Below, piece by piece: positions 54,833 to 64,000 of a stretch of DNA of 64,000 bases (position 1 is its first letter; each line of letters opens with the position of its first letter). The stretch is from Salegentibacter salegens (GTDB lineage: Bacteria; Bacteroidota; Bacteroidia; Flavobacteriales; Flavobacteriaceae): NCBI RefSeq assembly GCF_900142975.1, contig NZ_LT670848.1, forward strand, positions 248,001 to 312,000, given 5' to 3'. Below the pieces are notes generated by a model. It saw only the letters and a program-made list of their open reading frames with translations, did no database searches and was not told the DNA's origin. A program made the translations under genes and the position numbers.

Positions 54833-55834
54833 ATGAAGAAAGTAACAAAAGCCACGTATTTAAAGTGGTACGAGGATATGCTGTTTTGGCGTAAATTTGA
54901 AGATAAACTTGCGCAAGTTTACATTCAGCAGAAAGTAAGAGGTTTTTTGCATTTGTATAATGGGCAGGAAGCTATCCTGGCTGGTGCCCTTCATGTGATG
55001 GACCTAGAAAAAGATAAAATGATTACCGCTTATCGTAACCACGTGCAGCCAATTGGTTTGGGAGTAGATCCTAAACGAGTAATGGCAGAGCTTTATGGAA
55101 AAGCTACAGGAACTTCTCAAGGTCTTGGTGGTTCTATGCACATTTTCTCTAAAGAACACGGCTTTTACGGAGGTCACGGTATTGTAGGAGGACAAATTCC
55201 ACTTGGAGCCGGACTTGCATTTGCAGATAAATACTTTAAGCGCGAAGCGGTAACACTTACCTTTTTAGGAGATGGTGCTGCAAGACAGGGGTCTCTTCAC
55301 GAAACTTTAAATATGGCTGTGAAATGGAATTTGCCGGTTGTATTTTGTGTTGAAAATAACGGTTATGCGATGGGAACATCTGTAGCCAGAACTTCTAAGG
55401 GAACAGATATCTGGAAACTTGGTAATGGATACGAAATGCCTTGCGGTCCTGTAGATGCTATGGATCCTACCAAAGTTGCAGAAGCTTTAGACGAAGCGAT
55501 TAAAAGAGCAAGAAAAGGTGACGGTCCTACATTTTTAGAAATGAAAACTTACCGTTATAGAGGTCACTCAATGAGTGATGCTCAGAAATATAGAACAAAA
55601 GATGAAGTTGCAGAATATCAGGAATTAGATCCAATTACTAAGGTATTGAAGATAATAAAGGATAAGAAGTATGCTTCTGAAGATGAAATAAAAGAGATCA
55701 ACAAACGCGTTAAGGATAAAGTATCTGAATGTGAGAAATTTGCTGAAGAGTCAGATTTCCCTGAAAAGAACGTGATGTACGATGTTGTTTACGAACAGGA
55801 AGATTATCCGTTTTTAGCACATAAACCTCAGTAA
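54833..55834 (+). CDS. pdhA: Pyruvate dehydrogenase E1 component, alpha subunit
   Basis: Thiamine-diphosphate-dependent E1 alpha subunit, 333 residues, that decarboxylates pyruvate and passes the acetyl group to E2. Motifs: MITAYRNHVQPIGLG, GGSMHIFSKEHGFYGGHGIV, and the ThDP/Mg site LGDGAARQGSLHETLNMA with ENNGYAMGT (about 145-180). The phosphorylation-loop-like YRYRGHSMSDAQKYR is present. E2 follows after 3 bases, but no E1 beta gene is next to it, so the beta subunit must be encoded elsewhere, an arrangement seen in other Flavobacteriia. Confidence 0.96.
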   Translation: MKKVTKATYLKWYEDMLFWRKFEDKLAQVYIQQKVRGFLHLYNGQEAILAGALHVMDLEKDKMITAYRNHVQPIGLGVDPKRVMAELYGKATGTSQGLGGSMHIFSKEHGFYGGHGIVGGQIPLGAGLAFADKYFKREAVTLTFLGDGAARQGSLHETLNMAVKWNLPVVFCVENNGYAMGTSVARTSKGTDIWKLGNGYEMPCGPVDAMDPTKVAEALDEAIKRARKGDGPTFLEMKTYRYRGHSMSDAQKYRTKDEVAEYQELDPITKVLKIIKDKKYASEDEIKEINKRVKDKVSECEKFAEESDFPEKNVMYDVVYEQEDYPFLAHKPQ

Positions 55835-55837
55835 ATT

Positions 55838-57484
55838 ATGGCAGAAGTAATTAATATGCCGCGTTTGAGCGACACCATGGAAGAAGGTGTTGTTGCGAAG
55901 TGGCTAAAGCAAAAAGGTGATAAAGTTGAAGAAGGAGATATCCTTGCCGAGATAGAAACCGATAAAGCTACGATGGAGTTTGAATCTTTCTATGATGGAA
56001 CGCTACTGCATATTGGTATTGAAGAAGGGGAAACCGCCCCTGTAGATACTTTGCTTGCTATTATTGGTGAGGAAGGCGAAGATATTTCTGATTTACTGAA
56101 GGGTGACGGAGATTCTAAGAAAGATAAAAAAGAAGATAAGTCAGATTCTGAAGATGAAGATGAAGGTGAAGACGAAGCTGAAAGTGATGACGATAGCGAT
56201 GATGGTGGAATTCCTGAAGGCGTAGAAATTATCACTATGCCCCGTCTTAGCGACACCATGGAAGAAGGTACTGTCGCTTCCTGGTTAAAAAAAGAAGGCG
56301 ATAAAGTTGAAGAAGGAGATATTCTAGCCGAAATCGAAACCGATAAGGCAACGATGGAATTCGAATCTTTCTACGAAGGCACTTTGCTTAAAATTGGTCT
56401 TCAAGAAGGCGAAACGGCTAAAGTAGATAGTCTTTTAGCGATTATTGGCCCAGAAGGAACAGATGTATCTAATGTTTCAGTAGACGGAAAGTCTAAAAAG
56501 AAATCTTCAGAAAAATCAGAGAAAAAAGAAGAGAAATCTGAAGAAAAAGAAGAAAACAAATCTTCAGAAAAGAAAACTTCAGATTCTGCTAAAGACGGTG
56601 GGAGAATTTTTGCTTCTCCGTTAGCTAAGAAAATGGCAGAAGATAAAGGTATAGATCTTTCAGATGTTCAAGGTAGCGGTGGCAATGGCCGTATCGTTAA
56701 AAAGGATATTGAAGATTATAAACCTTCAGAAAAACCTGCTCAAGCTAAAGAAAGTAAGGGAGACGCTGCTGCTGCACCACAACCTTATGTGCCGGCAGGA
56801 GAAGAAAGCTTTGAGGAGATTAAAAACTCTCAAATGCGTAAAACCATAGCGAAGAGACTTGGAGAATCTAAGTTTAACGCGCCACATTACTACCTAACCA
56901 TAGAGGTGGATATGGGTAATGCAATGGCTTCACGTAAGCAGATCAACGAAATGCCAGATGTGAAGGTTTCTTTTAACGATATGGTGATTAAAGCAAGTGC
57001 AATGGCTCTTCGTAAGCATCCACAGGTAAATAGCCAATGGACAGGGGAATCTATGAAAATTGCTAAACACATTCATATGGGTGTGGCTGTAGCGGTAGAA
57101 GAAGGTCTTGTTGTTCCTGTTTTAAAATTTGCCGATCAAATGTCTATGACCCAAATTGGGAATAATGTAAAAGACGTTGCCGGTAAAGCGAGAAACAAGA
57201 AATTGCAACCAAATGAGATGGAGGGAAGTACTTTTACAGTTTCTAACCTGGGTATGTTTGGTATTGTTGAGTTTACAAGTATTATAAACCAACCTAATTC
57301 CGCAATTCTCTCTGTAGGAACTATTGTTGAAAAACCAGTGGTGAAAAACGGACAAATCGTAGTAGGAAATACAATGAAGTTGACTCTTGCCTGCGATCAC
57401 AGAACAGTAGACGGTGCAACCGGTGCTGCTTTCTTAAAAACGCTTAAAACCTATATGGAAAACCCGGTAACTATGTTAGCATAA
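55838..57484 (+). CDS. pdhC: Dihydrolipoamide acetyltransferase (PDH E2) with two lipoyl domains
   Basis: E2 core of the pyruvate dehydrogenase complex, 548 residues. Domain order: lipoyl 1 (1-85) and lipoyl 2 (about 132-212), nearly identical, each with the lipoylated Lys in ETDKATMEFESFY; acidic and Lys/Ser/Glu-rich linkers; E1/E3-binding domain (about 247-285, ASPLAKKMAEDKGIDLSDVQ); catalytic domain (about 320-548) with the active-site His in LACDHRTVDGATGAAFL. The two lipoyl repeats are normal for the family. A strong terminator follows, so pdhA-pdhC is a two-gene operon. Confidence 0.97.
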   Translation: MAEVINMPRLSDTMEEGVVAKWLKQKGDKVEEGDILAEIETDKATMEFESFYDGTLLHIGIEEGETAPVDTLLAIIGEEGEDISDLLKGDGDSKKDKKEDKSDSEDEDEGEDEAESDDDSDDGGIPEGVEIITMPRLSDTMEEGTVASWLKKEGDKVEEGDILAEIETDKATMEFESFYEGTLLKIGLQEGETAKVDSLLAIIGPEGTDVSNVSVDGKSKKKSSEKSEKKEEKSEEKEENKSSEKKTSDSAKDGGRIFASPLAKKMAEDKGIDLSDVQGSGGNGRIVKKDIEDYKPSEKPAQAKESKGDAAAAPQPYVPAGEESFEEIKNSQMRKTIAKRLGESKFNAPHYYLTIEVDMGNAMASRKQINEMPDVKVSFNDMVIKASAMALRKHPQVNSQWTGESMKIAKHIHMGVAVAVEEGLVVPVLKFADQMSMTQIGNNVKDVAGKARNKKLQPNEMEGSTFTVSNLGMFGIVEFTSIINQPNSAILSVGTIVEKPVVKNGQIVVGNTMKLTLACDHRTVDGATGAAFLKTLKTYMENPVTMLA

Positions 57485-57511
57485 CCCAGGTTTATAAAAT
57501 TACTAATTATT

Positions 57512-57541
57512 AAAATCCCGCAAAGCTGCGGGATTTTTTTA
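57512..57541 (+). terminator. Intrinsic terminator after pdhC
   Basis: AAATCCCGCA-AAGC-TGCGGGATTT with a run of T. A perfect 10-bp stem 28 bases after the pdhC stop; it also lies just before the next ATG at 57553. Confidence 0.93.
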
Positions 57542-57552
57542 TCTTTAACGGT

Positions 57553-58548
57553 ATGAGAAAAATCACCTTAAGTTTTACATTATTTGTAGCTTTCCTGCTT
57601 ATTGTTTCCTGCGGAAATTCACAAGCGGTTCAATCTTCACAAGAAGCAAAAACCAGTTTAAATGCCAGTGTTCAGCAAGCTGAAGTTGAAGAATTACTGA
57701 ATTATTTGTCTTCAAATGAACTAAAAGGAAGACAAACCGGTACAGAAGGAATTGAACTGGCTGCGCAAAAAATTGAAAGTATTTTTCAAAAAAATGACAT
57801 CCAAAAATACTTTGATTCATATCGGCATAATTTCGAAACTAATGGCGTAAAAGGATTTAACGTGGTTGGAGTTTTGGAAGGCAACGATCCCAGGCTTAAG
57901 GATGAGTTCATTATTCTTGGAGCTCATTACGATCATATAGGAATCCAGAAACCCGTAGAAGGAGATTCAATTGCGAATGGTGCTAACGATAATGCTGCAG
58001 GTACGGTTGCAGTAGTAGAGTTGGCTAAGATGCTTGCCGAAATGGATAATAATAAACGAAGCATTATGTTCGTATTATTTTCTGCGGAAGAAATGGGACT
58101 GGTAGGAGCAAAGCGAATTGCGCAAAGACTTAAAGAAGATAGACTAGATTTATACGCTTTATTTAATTTTGAAATGATTGGCGTGCCAATGAACGATAAA
58201 GAGTATATAGGTTATCTCACCGGTTACGAAAACTCGAATTTCGCTGAAAAATTCAATGAATATTCAGGGGAAAAAGTACTTGGCTTTTTACCGCAGGCCA
58301 AAGAATATAACCTATTTAAACGAAGCGATAATTATCCGTTTTTTGAGGAATTCAATGTGCCGGCGCAAACAATTTCAACATTCGATTTTACTAATTACGA
58401 TTACTATCATCACGTAGCTGACGAAGCCGAAAAACTTGATGTAGCGCATATGACCAATGTGATAGAAAGTGTGATTCCGGGAATATTGAAAATGGCCAAT
58501 ACACCTGAAAAGGAAATAAAACTGAACCAACATGATGCTGGACGCTAA
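57553..58548 (+). CDS. M28-family zinc aminopeptidase, lipoprotein
   Basis: Peptidase of 331 residues with lipobox IVSC (Cys20). Zinc ligands of family M28 appear in order: LGAHYDHIG (about 117-125), NGANDNAAGTVAVVEL with the bridging Asp, SAEEMGLVGA with the catalytic Glu and zinc Glu, and the final His in YDYYHHVADEAEKLD. An N-terminal helical part (EELLNYLSSNELKGRQTGTE) precedes it. It probably trims peptides in the periplasm or at the outer membrane. It starts right after the pdhC terminator. Confidence 0.92.
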   Translation: MRKITLSFTLFVAFLLIVSCGNSQAVQSSQEAKTSLNASVQQAEVEELLNYLSSNELKGRQTGTEGIELAAQKIESIFQKNDIQKYFDSYRHNFETNGVKGFNVVGVLEGNDPRLKDEFIILGAHYDHIGIQKPVEGDSIANGANDNAAGTVAVVELAKMLAEMDNNKRSIMFVLFSAEEMGLVGAKRIAQRLKEDRLDLYALFNFEMIGVPMNDKEYIGYLTGYENSNFAEKFNEYSGEKVLGFLPQAKEYNLFKRSDNYPFFEEFNVPAQTISTFDFTNYDYYHHVADEAEKLDVAHMTNVIESVIPGILKMANTPEKEIKLNQHDAGR

Positions 58549-58608
58549 AGTGCTTAAAATTGTAGAAAATTAGAGAAAAGTGTGAAACTGGAAACCAGGA
58601 CTTAAATT

Positions 58609-59298
58609 ATGAAGGAGATGAAACATATTGTTATAACAGGAACCAGCCGCGGAATGGGTTACGAAATGGTGAAGCTCTTTGCTGAAAATGGGCATAAAGT
58701 ATTGGCGCTTTCCCGAAATGATAAACCGGTTTCTGAATTAAATTTAGAAAATGTAACCACTTTTTCCTGTGATATTTCAAAAGCTGAAGACCTTGAAAAA
58801 GTTTCAGCATTTGTAGAAGCAAAATGGGAGAAAGTAGATATTTTGATCAATAATGCCGGGGCACTTATTAATAAGGATTTTGAAGAAATTTCAGCAGAAG
58901 AATTTCAGAAAATATATAGCACCAATGTTTTTGGGGTAATTGGTTTAACTCAAAAATTATTACCCTTTATGAAAAGAGACTCTCACGTCGTAAATATTAG
59001 TACTATGGGCGGCGTACAGGGCAGTGTTAAATTTCCGGGACTTTCGGCTTATAGTTCCAGTAAAGCTGCGGTAATTACGTTAACCGAACTATTGGCAGAA
59101 GAATATAAAGAAAAAGGACCTTCATTTAATGTGTTGGCTCTGGGCGCTGTACAAACCGAAATGCTGGAAGAAGCATTTCCAGGACTGGAAGTTCCGCTTT
59201 CGGCTAAAGAAATGGCTGAATATATTGCAAATTTCAGCCTTACAGGCCATAAATTTTATAATGGGAAATTGCTCCAGGTATCTAACAGTACGCCTTAG
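58609..59298 (+). CDS. Short-chain dehydrogenase/reductase (SDR)
   Basis: Classical SDR of 229 residues. Cofactor motif VITGTSRGMGYEMVKLF (TGxxxGxG, about 8-24), NNAGA (about 82-86), catalytic Ser in VVNISTMGG, and the Tyr-Lys pair in SAYSSSKAAVITL. The ATG at 58618 (MKHIVITG) is an equally good start. The substrate is not evident. It ends 3 bases before the SprT-like gene, so the two are likely co-transcribed. Confidence 0.92.
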   Translation: MKEMKHIVITGTSRGMGYEMVKLFAENGHKVLALSRNDKPVSELNLENVTTFSCDISKAEDLEKVSAFVEAKWEKVDILINNAGALINKDFEEISAEEFQKIYSTNVFGVIGLTQKLLPFMKRDSHVVNISTMGGVQGSVKFPGLSAYSSSKAAVITLTELLAEEYKEKGPSFNVLALGAVQTEMLEEAFPGLEVPLSAKEMAEYIANFSLTGHKFYNGKLLQVSNSTP

Positions 59299-59301
59299 CC
59301 A

Positions 59302-59901
59302 ATGAGAGAAATCCTTGAAAGATATATTCCTGAACGAGCGGTTCCTCCGGTTTTTGAAATGATTAAAACCAATAATGTTCATTTAAAAATTGTAAACGAG
59401 CGTAAAACTAGGCACGGAGATTATCGCAGAATGCCAAACGGGGCCCAACAAATTACGGTTAATGCCAATCTAAATAAATATCGGTTTTTGATCACTTTGG
59501 TTCATGAAATTGCTCATTTACTGGCTTTTGAGAAGTTTGGCAGGCAAATAAAACCGCACGGGTACGAATGGAAATTTACTTTCAGAGAACTGATGTTGCC
59601 ATTTATAAGACCAGAGATTTTTCCATCAGGATTGCTTCCGGTAATTGCGCAACATTTTAGAAATCCCAAAGCCAGTAGCGATACTGATGCAAAATTATCT
59701 GTTGCACTTAAAAGTTTTGATCCGGAGAACGATAAAAATTATATTTTTGAAATTCCATTTGGAGGAATTTTCAGAATCTATAATGGGAAAACGTTTAAAA
59801 AAGGGGAAAGAAGAATAAAACGCTACGAATGTCTGGAAGTAGACACAGGTAAAATTTATTTGTTTCAGCCCAATGCAGAAGTGGAGTTGCTAAAAAATTA
59901 A
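59302..59901 (+). CDS. SprT-like zinc metallopeptidase-domain protein
   Basis: Protein of 199 residues with a SprT-like domain. The zinc motif HEIAHLLAFEKFG (HExxH, about 73-77) is followed by a further His in KPHGYEWKFTF. The C-terminal part lacks the usual zinc-ribbon Cys set but contains IFRIYNGKTFKKGERRIKRY and one Cys. SprT-like proteins in bacteria have uncertain function; the eukaryotic relative Spartan degrades DNA-protein crosslinks. It is followed after 10 bases by the guanylyltransferase. Confidence 0.9.
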   Translation: MREILERYIPERAVPPVFEMIKTNNVHLKIVNERKTRHGDYRRMPNGAQQITVNANLNKYRFLITLVHEIAHLLAFEKFGRQIKPHGYEWKFTFRELMLPFIRPEIFPSGLLPVIAQHFRNPKASSDTDAKLSVALKSFDPENDKNYIFEIPFGGIFRIYNGKTFKKGERRIKRYECLEVDTGKIYLFQPNAEVELLKN

Positions 59902-59911
59902 TTCCTTTTTT

Positions 59912-60994
59912 ATGAAAAACACAAATCACTACGCAATTTTAATGGCCGGGGGAATTGGTTCCCGTTTCTGGCCTGTAAGCACCTCCAGTTATCCTAAACA
60001 ATTTCAGGATATTTTAGGTGCCGGTTCAACGCTTATTCAAACTACTTTTCATCGTTTAGCGAAACTTATGCCTATAGAGAATATTATTATTCTCACGCAC
60101 AAAGAATATAAAGATGTTGTAAAGGAACAATTACCCCAGGTTAAGGATGAACAAATTGTACTGGAGCCGGAAATGAGAAATACCGCTCCAAGTATTTTAC
60201 TGGGCGCTTTAAAGATTAAAAAGAAAAATAAAGATGCCTTAATTCTTGTGGCGCCAAGCGATCATTGGATTCAGGGTGATATTGAATTCCAGAATAATAT
60301 AGAAGAAGCTTTTGAGATCGTTGCTAAAGAAGATAAATTAATTACCCTGGGAATTGAACCTACTTTTCCCAATACCGGTTATGGATATATAAAGTATAAA
60401 GATGAAGAAGGGAAAGGAGCCAAACCGGTTTTAAAATTTACTGAAAAACCTACCTTTAAAAAGGCCGAAACCTTTCTTGAAGAAGGAAATTATGTTTGGA
60501 ACGCCGGTATTTTTATTTGGAGTGCTACTTTTATTCTGGAAAGCTTTAAAAAATATCAGCCAGAAACTTTCCGGCTTTTTGAAGCAGGGAATGATGCTTA
60601 CAATACTGAAGATGAGCAGGATTTTTTAGATACAAATTATCATAAAGCGCAGAATGTTTCTATAGATTACGCTATTATGGAAAAATCTGACAGCGTTTTT
60701 GTTATTCCTGCAAAATTTAAATGGAACGATTTAGGAACCTGGAAATCTCTGGAAGATGAATTGCCACAAGATGAGTATAATAATACTATCGTGAACGGCC
60801 GCCTTCTACCTTTTGAGGCCGCCGGTAATATTATTAAAACTCAAAATAAAAAAGCTGTAGTTTTAGAAGGCCTAAATGATTTTGTGGTGGTAGAAAATGA
60901 TGCGGTTTTATTGATCTTCCCCAAAGAAAAAATACAGGAGATTAAAAGAATTCGTGAAAAGGCTATAGAGAAATTTGGAGATGATTTAGGTTAG
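59912..60994 (+). CDS. manC: Mannose-1-phosphate guanylyltransferase
   Basis: Makes GDP-mannose from mannose 1-phosphate and GTP; 360 residues. The nucleotidyltransferase motif AILMAGGIGSRFWPVSTSSY and the following PKQFQDIL (about 7-34) are diagnostic, as are APSDHWI and FTEKPTFKKAETFLEEGNYV with WNAGIFIW (about 175-200). It is the short form without the C-terminal isomerase domain. GDP-mannose feeds polysaccharide and glycoprotein synthesis. It also could use mannose 1-phosphate from GH130, though no link beyond the same window is seen. Confidence 0.95.
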   Translation: MKNTNHYAILMAGGIGSRFWPVSTSSYPKQFQDILGAGSTLIQTTFHRLAKLMPIENIIILTHKEYKDVVKEQLPQVKDEQIVLEPEMRNTAPSILLGALKIKKKNKDALILVAPSDHWIQGDIEFQNNIEEAFEIVAKEDKLITLGIEPTFPNTGYGYIKYKDEEGKGAKPVLKFTEKPTFKKAETFLEEGNYVWNAGIFIWSATFILESFKKYQPETFRLFEAGNDAYNTEDEQDFLDTNYHKAQNVSIDYAIMEKSDSVFVIPAKFKWNDLGTWKSLEDELPQDEYNNTIVNGRLLPFEAAGNIIKTQNKKAVVLEGLNDFVVVENDAVLLIFPKEKIQEIKRIREKAIEKFGDDLG

Positions 60995-60999
60995 AATAT

Positions 61000-62442
61000 A
61001 TGGAGAATAATCAGGAACCTGAAAATAATCAACCTCTTGCTTCACAAGAAAAATCGGAAGATTTGGGGGAAAGCGCTAAGGGGATTTGGCAAAATATAAA
61101 ATCGCTTGTAAAGGAACTCCTGGAAATTCGTCACGATACCGATAGGGAATCTACGGTTGAAGCGGTAAAAAAGGATATTTCATTTAAAGGGCACAATGCC
61201 TGGATTCTAATATTTTCCATTTTTGTGGCATCTGTAGGGCTGAATGTTAGTAGTACAGCAGTTGTTATAGGAGCGATGCTTATTTCTCCTCTAATGGGTC
61301 CTATTGTGGGCGTGGGAATGTCTGTAGCCATAAACGATGTGCTTACCCTTAGAAAGTCGTTCATCAACCTTGGGTTAATGGTAGGTTTAAGTGTGCTTAC
61401 GGCCTATATTTATTTTCTTGTTTCTCCCGTAAAAACCGAAACACCTGAACTAATTGCCAGAACCTATCCTACAATTTTGGATGTTTTAGTAGCTATATTT
61501 GGTGGTTTGGCGCTTATTGTAGCGAAAACTAAAAAAGGAACTATAGCCAGTGTAATTCTTGGTGTTGCGATTGCAACAGCACTTATGCCACCACTCTGCA
61601 CCGTAGGTTTTGGATTGGCAATAGGGAACTGGTCTTATGCCGGTGGTGCTTTATACCTTTTCTCAATTAACGCGGTATTTATTGCGCTTTCTACTTTTGT
61701 TGTGACCAAAGTCCTCGGGTTTCCACTTGTAAAATATGTAAATAGTAAAAAACGCAGAAGAACGGCTCAAATAGCTTCTACTATCGCTGTAATTGTAATG
61801 ATTCCCAGTGTTATTTTGTTCGTATTTTTACTTCAGGAACAATTATTTGAATCTAAAGCTAAAGACTTTATATCTAATGTGATGCGATATGAAGGCACTG
61901 AAACTATAAAATCTTCTTACGATTATAACGAGAAAAGCATTGAAGTTTATTTAATTGGAAACCGAGTGCCGCAGGCTACAATTTCTACCTGGCAAAAGCA
62001 ATTAGATGATTTTGAAGCTTTGAAGGAGACTGAATTAATTATTCACCAGGGAGCAGATCCCACGGGAGATATAGACCAGCTTTCAACCCAGGTAAGAAGC
62101 GGTATTCTGGAAGATTTATATATGAAAAACCAGGAGCTTATTGAAGATAAAGATGAAAAAATCGCTCTCTTAGAGAATGAAATTTCTAAATATCGTGGTG
62201 ATGGATTTTCATTTAGTGATTTAAGCCAGGAAGCGAAGATAAATTATGATGGAATAGATGAATTAGGATATTCTAATCTTATTACCACTAATTTTTCTAA
62301 AACTGATACCATTCCCACATTTACAGTTGGCTGGAAAGAAGGCCTAAATAACCGCCAGATCACAGAACAAAAACAACGCTTTGAAAAGTGGTTGAAAGTG
62401 CGTTTAAAATTGGATACGCTTCAGGTGAAATCGGTTAATTAA
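61000..62442 (+). CDS. DUF389 (TIGR00341-type) membrane protein
   Basis: Membrane protein of 480 residues. After a hydrophilic N-terminus, about seven helices lie between residues 65 and 290, including GLNVSSTAVVIGAMLISPLM with GPIVGVGMS (about 85-113), the DUF389 signature. A second conserved stretch is IASVILGVAIATALMPPLCT. The C-terminal 190 residues are soluble with coiled-coil character (LYMKNQELIEDKDEKIALLE). Function in this family is unknown. It starts 5 bases after manC and overlaps the convergent ABC gene by 4 bases. Confidence 0.9.
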   Translation: MENNQEPENNQPLASQEKSEDLGESAKGIWQNIKSLVKELLEIRHDTDRESTVEAVKKDISFKGHNAWILIFSIFVASVGLNVSSTAVVIGAMLISPLMGPIVGVGMSVAINDVLTLRKSFINLGLMVGLSVLTAYIYFLVSPVKTETPELIARTYPTILDVLVAIFGGLALIVAKTKKGTIASVILGVAIATALMPPLCTVGFGLAIGNWSYAGGALYLFSINAVFIALSTFVVTKVLGFPLVKYVNSKKRRRTAQIASTIAVIVMIPSVILFVFLLQEQLFESKAKDFISNVMRYEGTETIKSSYDYNEKSIEVYLIGNRVPQATISTWQKQLDDFEALKETELIIHQGADPTGDIDQLSTQVRSGILEDLYMKNQELIEDKDEKIALLENEISKYRGDGFSFSDLSQEAKINYDGIDELGYSNLITTNFSKTDTIPTFTVGWKEGLNNRQITEQKQRFEKWLKVRLKLDTLQVKSVN

Positions 62443-63206
62443 AGACCTTGCCGTTGTGCGTCCCTCACTTTTTGGAACAAATTAGAAGAATAAACAAAAT
62501 CAACTACCGTTTCATCATCGGTCTTGAAAATTTCTGATTTATCTCCTTTCCAGGCTAAAACACCATCTTTAAGGAAAGCGATTTTTTCGCCAATTTCTAA
62601 AACCGAATTCATATCGTGGGTAATAATTATGGTAGTAATATCATATTCATGGGTAATTTCCTGGATAAGGTTATCTATTACCGTGGCAGTCTTAGGATCA
62701 AGACCAGAGTTTGGTTCATCACAAAATAGATATTTAGGCCGGTTCACAATAGCACGGGCAATAGAAACCCTTTTTTGCATACCACCACTAATTTCTGAAG
62801 GTAGTTTTTTCTCAGAGCCTTCCAAATTTACTCGTTTTAAAACTTCTTTTACTCGTTCCAGGTTTTCCTTTTTCTTTTTTCTGTGAGTAAACATTCTTAG
62901 AGGAAACATAACGTTCTCTTCCACCGTCATAGAATCAAAAAGGGCACCTCCTTGAAAAATCATTCCTATTTGCTTACTTAGATCTTTTTTTTCATCTTCA
63001 GTAAATTCAGAATAAGGTTTGCCGTCATATTTAATAACCCCTTTTTCGGGAGTTAATAATCCAAGCATGCATTTTAGAAGTACACTTTTACCAGAACCAG
63101 AGCCCCCAATAATAAGGTTTGTTTTACTTTTATCAAAGGTATAATTAATACCTTTTAAGATTTCCTCTCCACCAAATCCCTTATGTAAATTCTCTATTTC
63201 TATCAT
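62439..63206 (-). CDS. mlaF: ABC transporter ATPase, MlaF-type
   Basis: ATPase of 255 residues from the ATG at 63206; this start overlaps the permease stop (TAATG), and a longer frame would run into that gene. Walker A GGSGSGKSVLLKC (about 34-46), signature SGGMQKRVSIARAI and Walker B YLFCDEPNSGLDP are all present, with the switch His in ITHDM. Family: phospholipid/organic-solvent tolerance Mla system, which moves lipids between the membranes. It pairs with the upstream MlaE-type permease. Confidence 0.93.
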   Translation of the reverse strand: MIEIENLHKGFGGEEILKGINYTFDKSKTNLIIGGSGSGKSVLLKCMLGLLTPEKGVIKYDGKPYSEFTEDEKKDLSKQIGMIFQGGALFDSMTVEENVMFPLRMFTHRKKKKENLERVKEVLKRVNLEGSEKKLPSEISGGMQKRVSIARAIVNRPKYLFCDEPNSGLDPKTATVIDNLIQEITHEYDITTIIITHDMNSVLEIGEKIAFLKDGVLAWKGDKSEIFKTDDETVVDFVYSSNLFQKVRDAQRQGL

Positions 63207-63943
63207 TAACTTAGTAATAATTGGGTTACTGCGTAATTTGTAATAATAATAACCACACTGGTCCATACAAAAGATGTGGTACTGGCTTCTCCAACTTCTA
63301 ACGCACCACCTTTCATATAATAACCATGATAAGCGGGAACTGTTGCCAAAATAAAGGCAAATAAAAATGTTTTTATAAACGCATAGACAAGATGAAAGGG
63401 AATAAAATCTTCCTGAAGTCCCTGTACAAACTGATCTGGTGGCACAAAACCTCCCATAACAGCAGCAGCGTAAGCTCCAAAAACACCCAAAAACATTGCA
63501 ATGGCGATTACAAAAGGATAAAATAACATCGCGACAATCTTAGGGAAAATAAGGTAATTCAAAGAATTGATACCCATTACTTCCAGTGCATCAATTTGTT
63601 CGGTTACATTCATAGAGCCTATACTGGAGGTTATATACGAGCCTACTTTACCTGCCATAATTATAGAAATAAAAGTAGGGGCAAACTCCAGGATTATAGA
63701 CTGCCTGGCCGCGTAGGCAATAAGCGTTTTGGGGATTAAGGGATTATTTAGATTTAAAGCTGTTTGTAAAGCCACTACAGCTCCAATAAAAAAGGATAGA
63801 AAAGCCACAATTCCCATGGAGCCAATAATCAGGTCATCTAATTCTTTAAGGATTAAACCCCTTAAAACCGAACCTTTTGTCATTCGGTGAAAAGTTCCTT
63901 TCAGCATTAAAAAATATTCCCCAATGGAGTGTAGATAGTTCAT
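63206..63943 (-). CDS. mlaE: ABC transporter permease, MlaE-type
   Basis: Permease of 245 residues with about five to six helices. Typical MlaE features: IGSMGIVAFLSFFIGAVVAL (about 41-60), EFAPTFISIIMAGKVGSYIT with SSIGSMNVTEQIDALEVMGI (about 90-130), and GFVPPDQFVQGLQEDF. It is the membrane part of the Mla-like lipid transporter and is translated just before the ATPase, with stop/start overlap. The MlaD-type substrate-binding gene is not in the window; the order on this strand would place it downstream or elsewhere. Confidence 0.93.
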   Translation of the reverse strand: MNYLHSIGEYFLMLKGTFHRMTKGSVLRGLILKELDDLIIGSMGIVAFLSFFIGAVVALQTALNLNNPLIPKTLIAYAARQSIILEFAPTFISIIMAGKVGSYITSSIGSMNVTEQIDALEVMGINSLNYLIFPKIVAMLFYPFVIAIAMFLGVFGAYAAAVMGGFVPPDQFVQGLQEDFIPFHLVYAFIKTFLFAFILATVPAYHGYYMKGGALEVGEASTTSFVWTSVVIIITNYAVTQLLLS

Positions 63944-64000
63944 TAAGCAATTTTTGTAAAGCTAAAATACTAAAAAATTACTCCAAAGTATTTAACGTAG

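Noticed and set aside
55838..56465. Long direct repeat within pdhC
   Set aside because: It is the normal pair of tandem lipoyl domains of E2, not a novel repeat.
1..64000. CRISPR array, tRNA or rRNA genes, prophage, or integron
   Set aside because: No regular spaced repeats, cloverleaf-like tails, phage structural genes or integrase were found by reading. The only mobile elements recognised are the two IS.

Overview
The window looks like a chromosome segment from a marine or soil Flavobacteriaceae (Bacteroidota), probably of the Zunongwangia/Gramella/Salegentibacter type. The evidence is low GC, SusC/SusD proteins, GldJ and PorV (gliding and type IX secretion), and promoter boxes of the TTTG / TAnnTTTG kind. 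The genus is inference.

Positions 1-42650 are dominated by one large glycan-utilisation locus that reads as an N-glycan/alpha-mannan PUL. It holds four full-length GH92 alpha-mannosidases, GH130 (mannosyl-GlcNAc phosphorylase type), GH20, GH3, GH29, GH43, a CBM9-like protein and a TIM-barrel hydrolase. Transport is represented by a Na+/sugar symporter, a SusC/SusD pair and an FHS-type sugar MFS. Control and metabolism are represented by a LacI regulator, a ROK protein and a probable 3-keto-glycoside module: a GMC dehydrogenase with its small subunit, a DUF1080 hydrolase and a Tat-type Gfo/Idh/MocA protein. A partial LytS-like kinase lies at the left edge.

The middle of this locus (7.7-26.1 kb) is decaying. 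I find a GH92 3' remnant, a SusD 3' remnant beside an IS256-family element with a 304-bp tandem duplication, a GH29 gene cut by an in-frame TAA, a cutC gene with a 1-nt frameshift, and a heavily degraded glycosylasparaginase. The SusC gene is split by an IS1595-family element with an 8-bp target duplication. Most of the losses fall on import and on the Asn-GlcNAc/fucose end of N-glycan breakdown. The alpha-mannosidases are intact.

Positions 42.7-48.4 kb carry sugar metabolism: galT and galK on the minus strand, divergent from a sugar porter, a PfkB kinase and a BASS-family transporter. A 19-bp-stem bidirectional terminator separates galT from the PUL.

Positions 48.4-64 kb are core genome: a hypothetical protein, murF, gldJ, porV, cdd, pdhA-pdhC, an M28 peptidase, an SDR, a SprT-like protein, a mannose-1-phosphate guanylyltransferase, a DUF389 membrane protein and an MlaF/MlaE-type lipid transporter pair.

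No tRNA, rRNA or CRISPR array was seen. All family calls were made by reading motifs; no database search was run.
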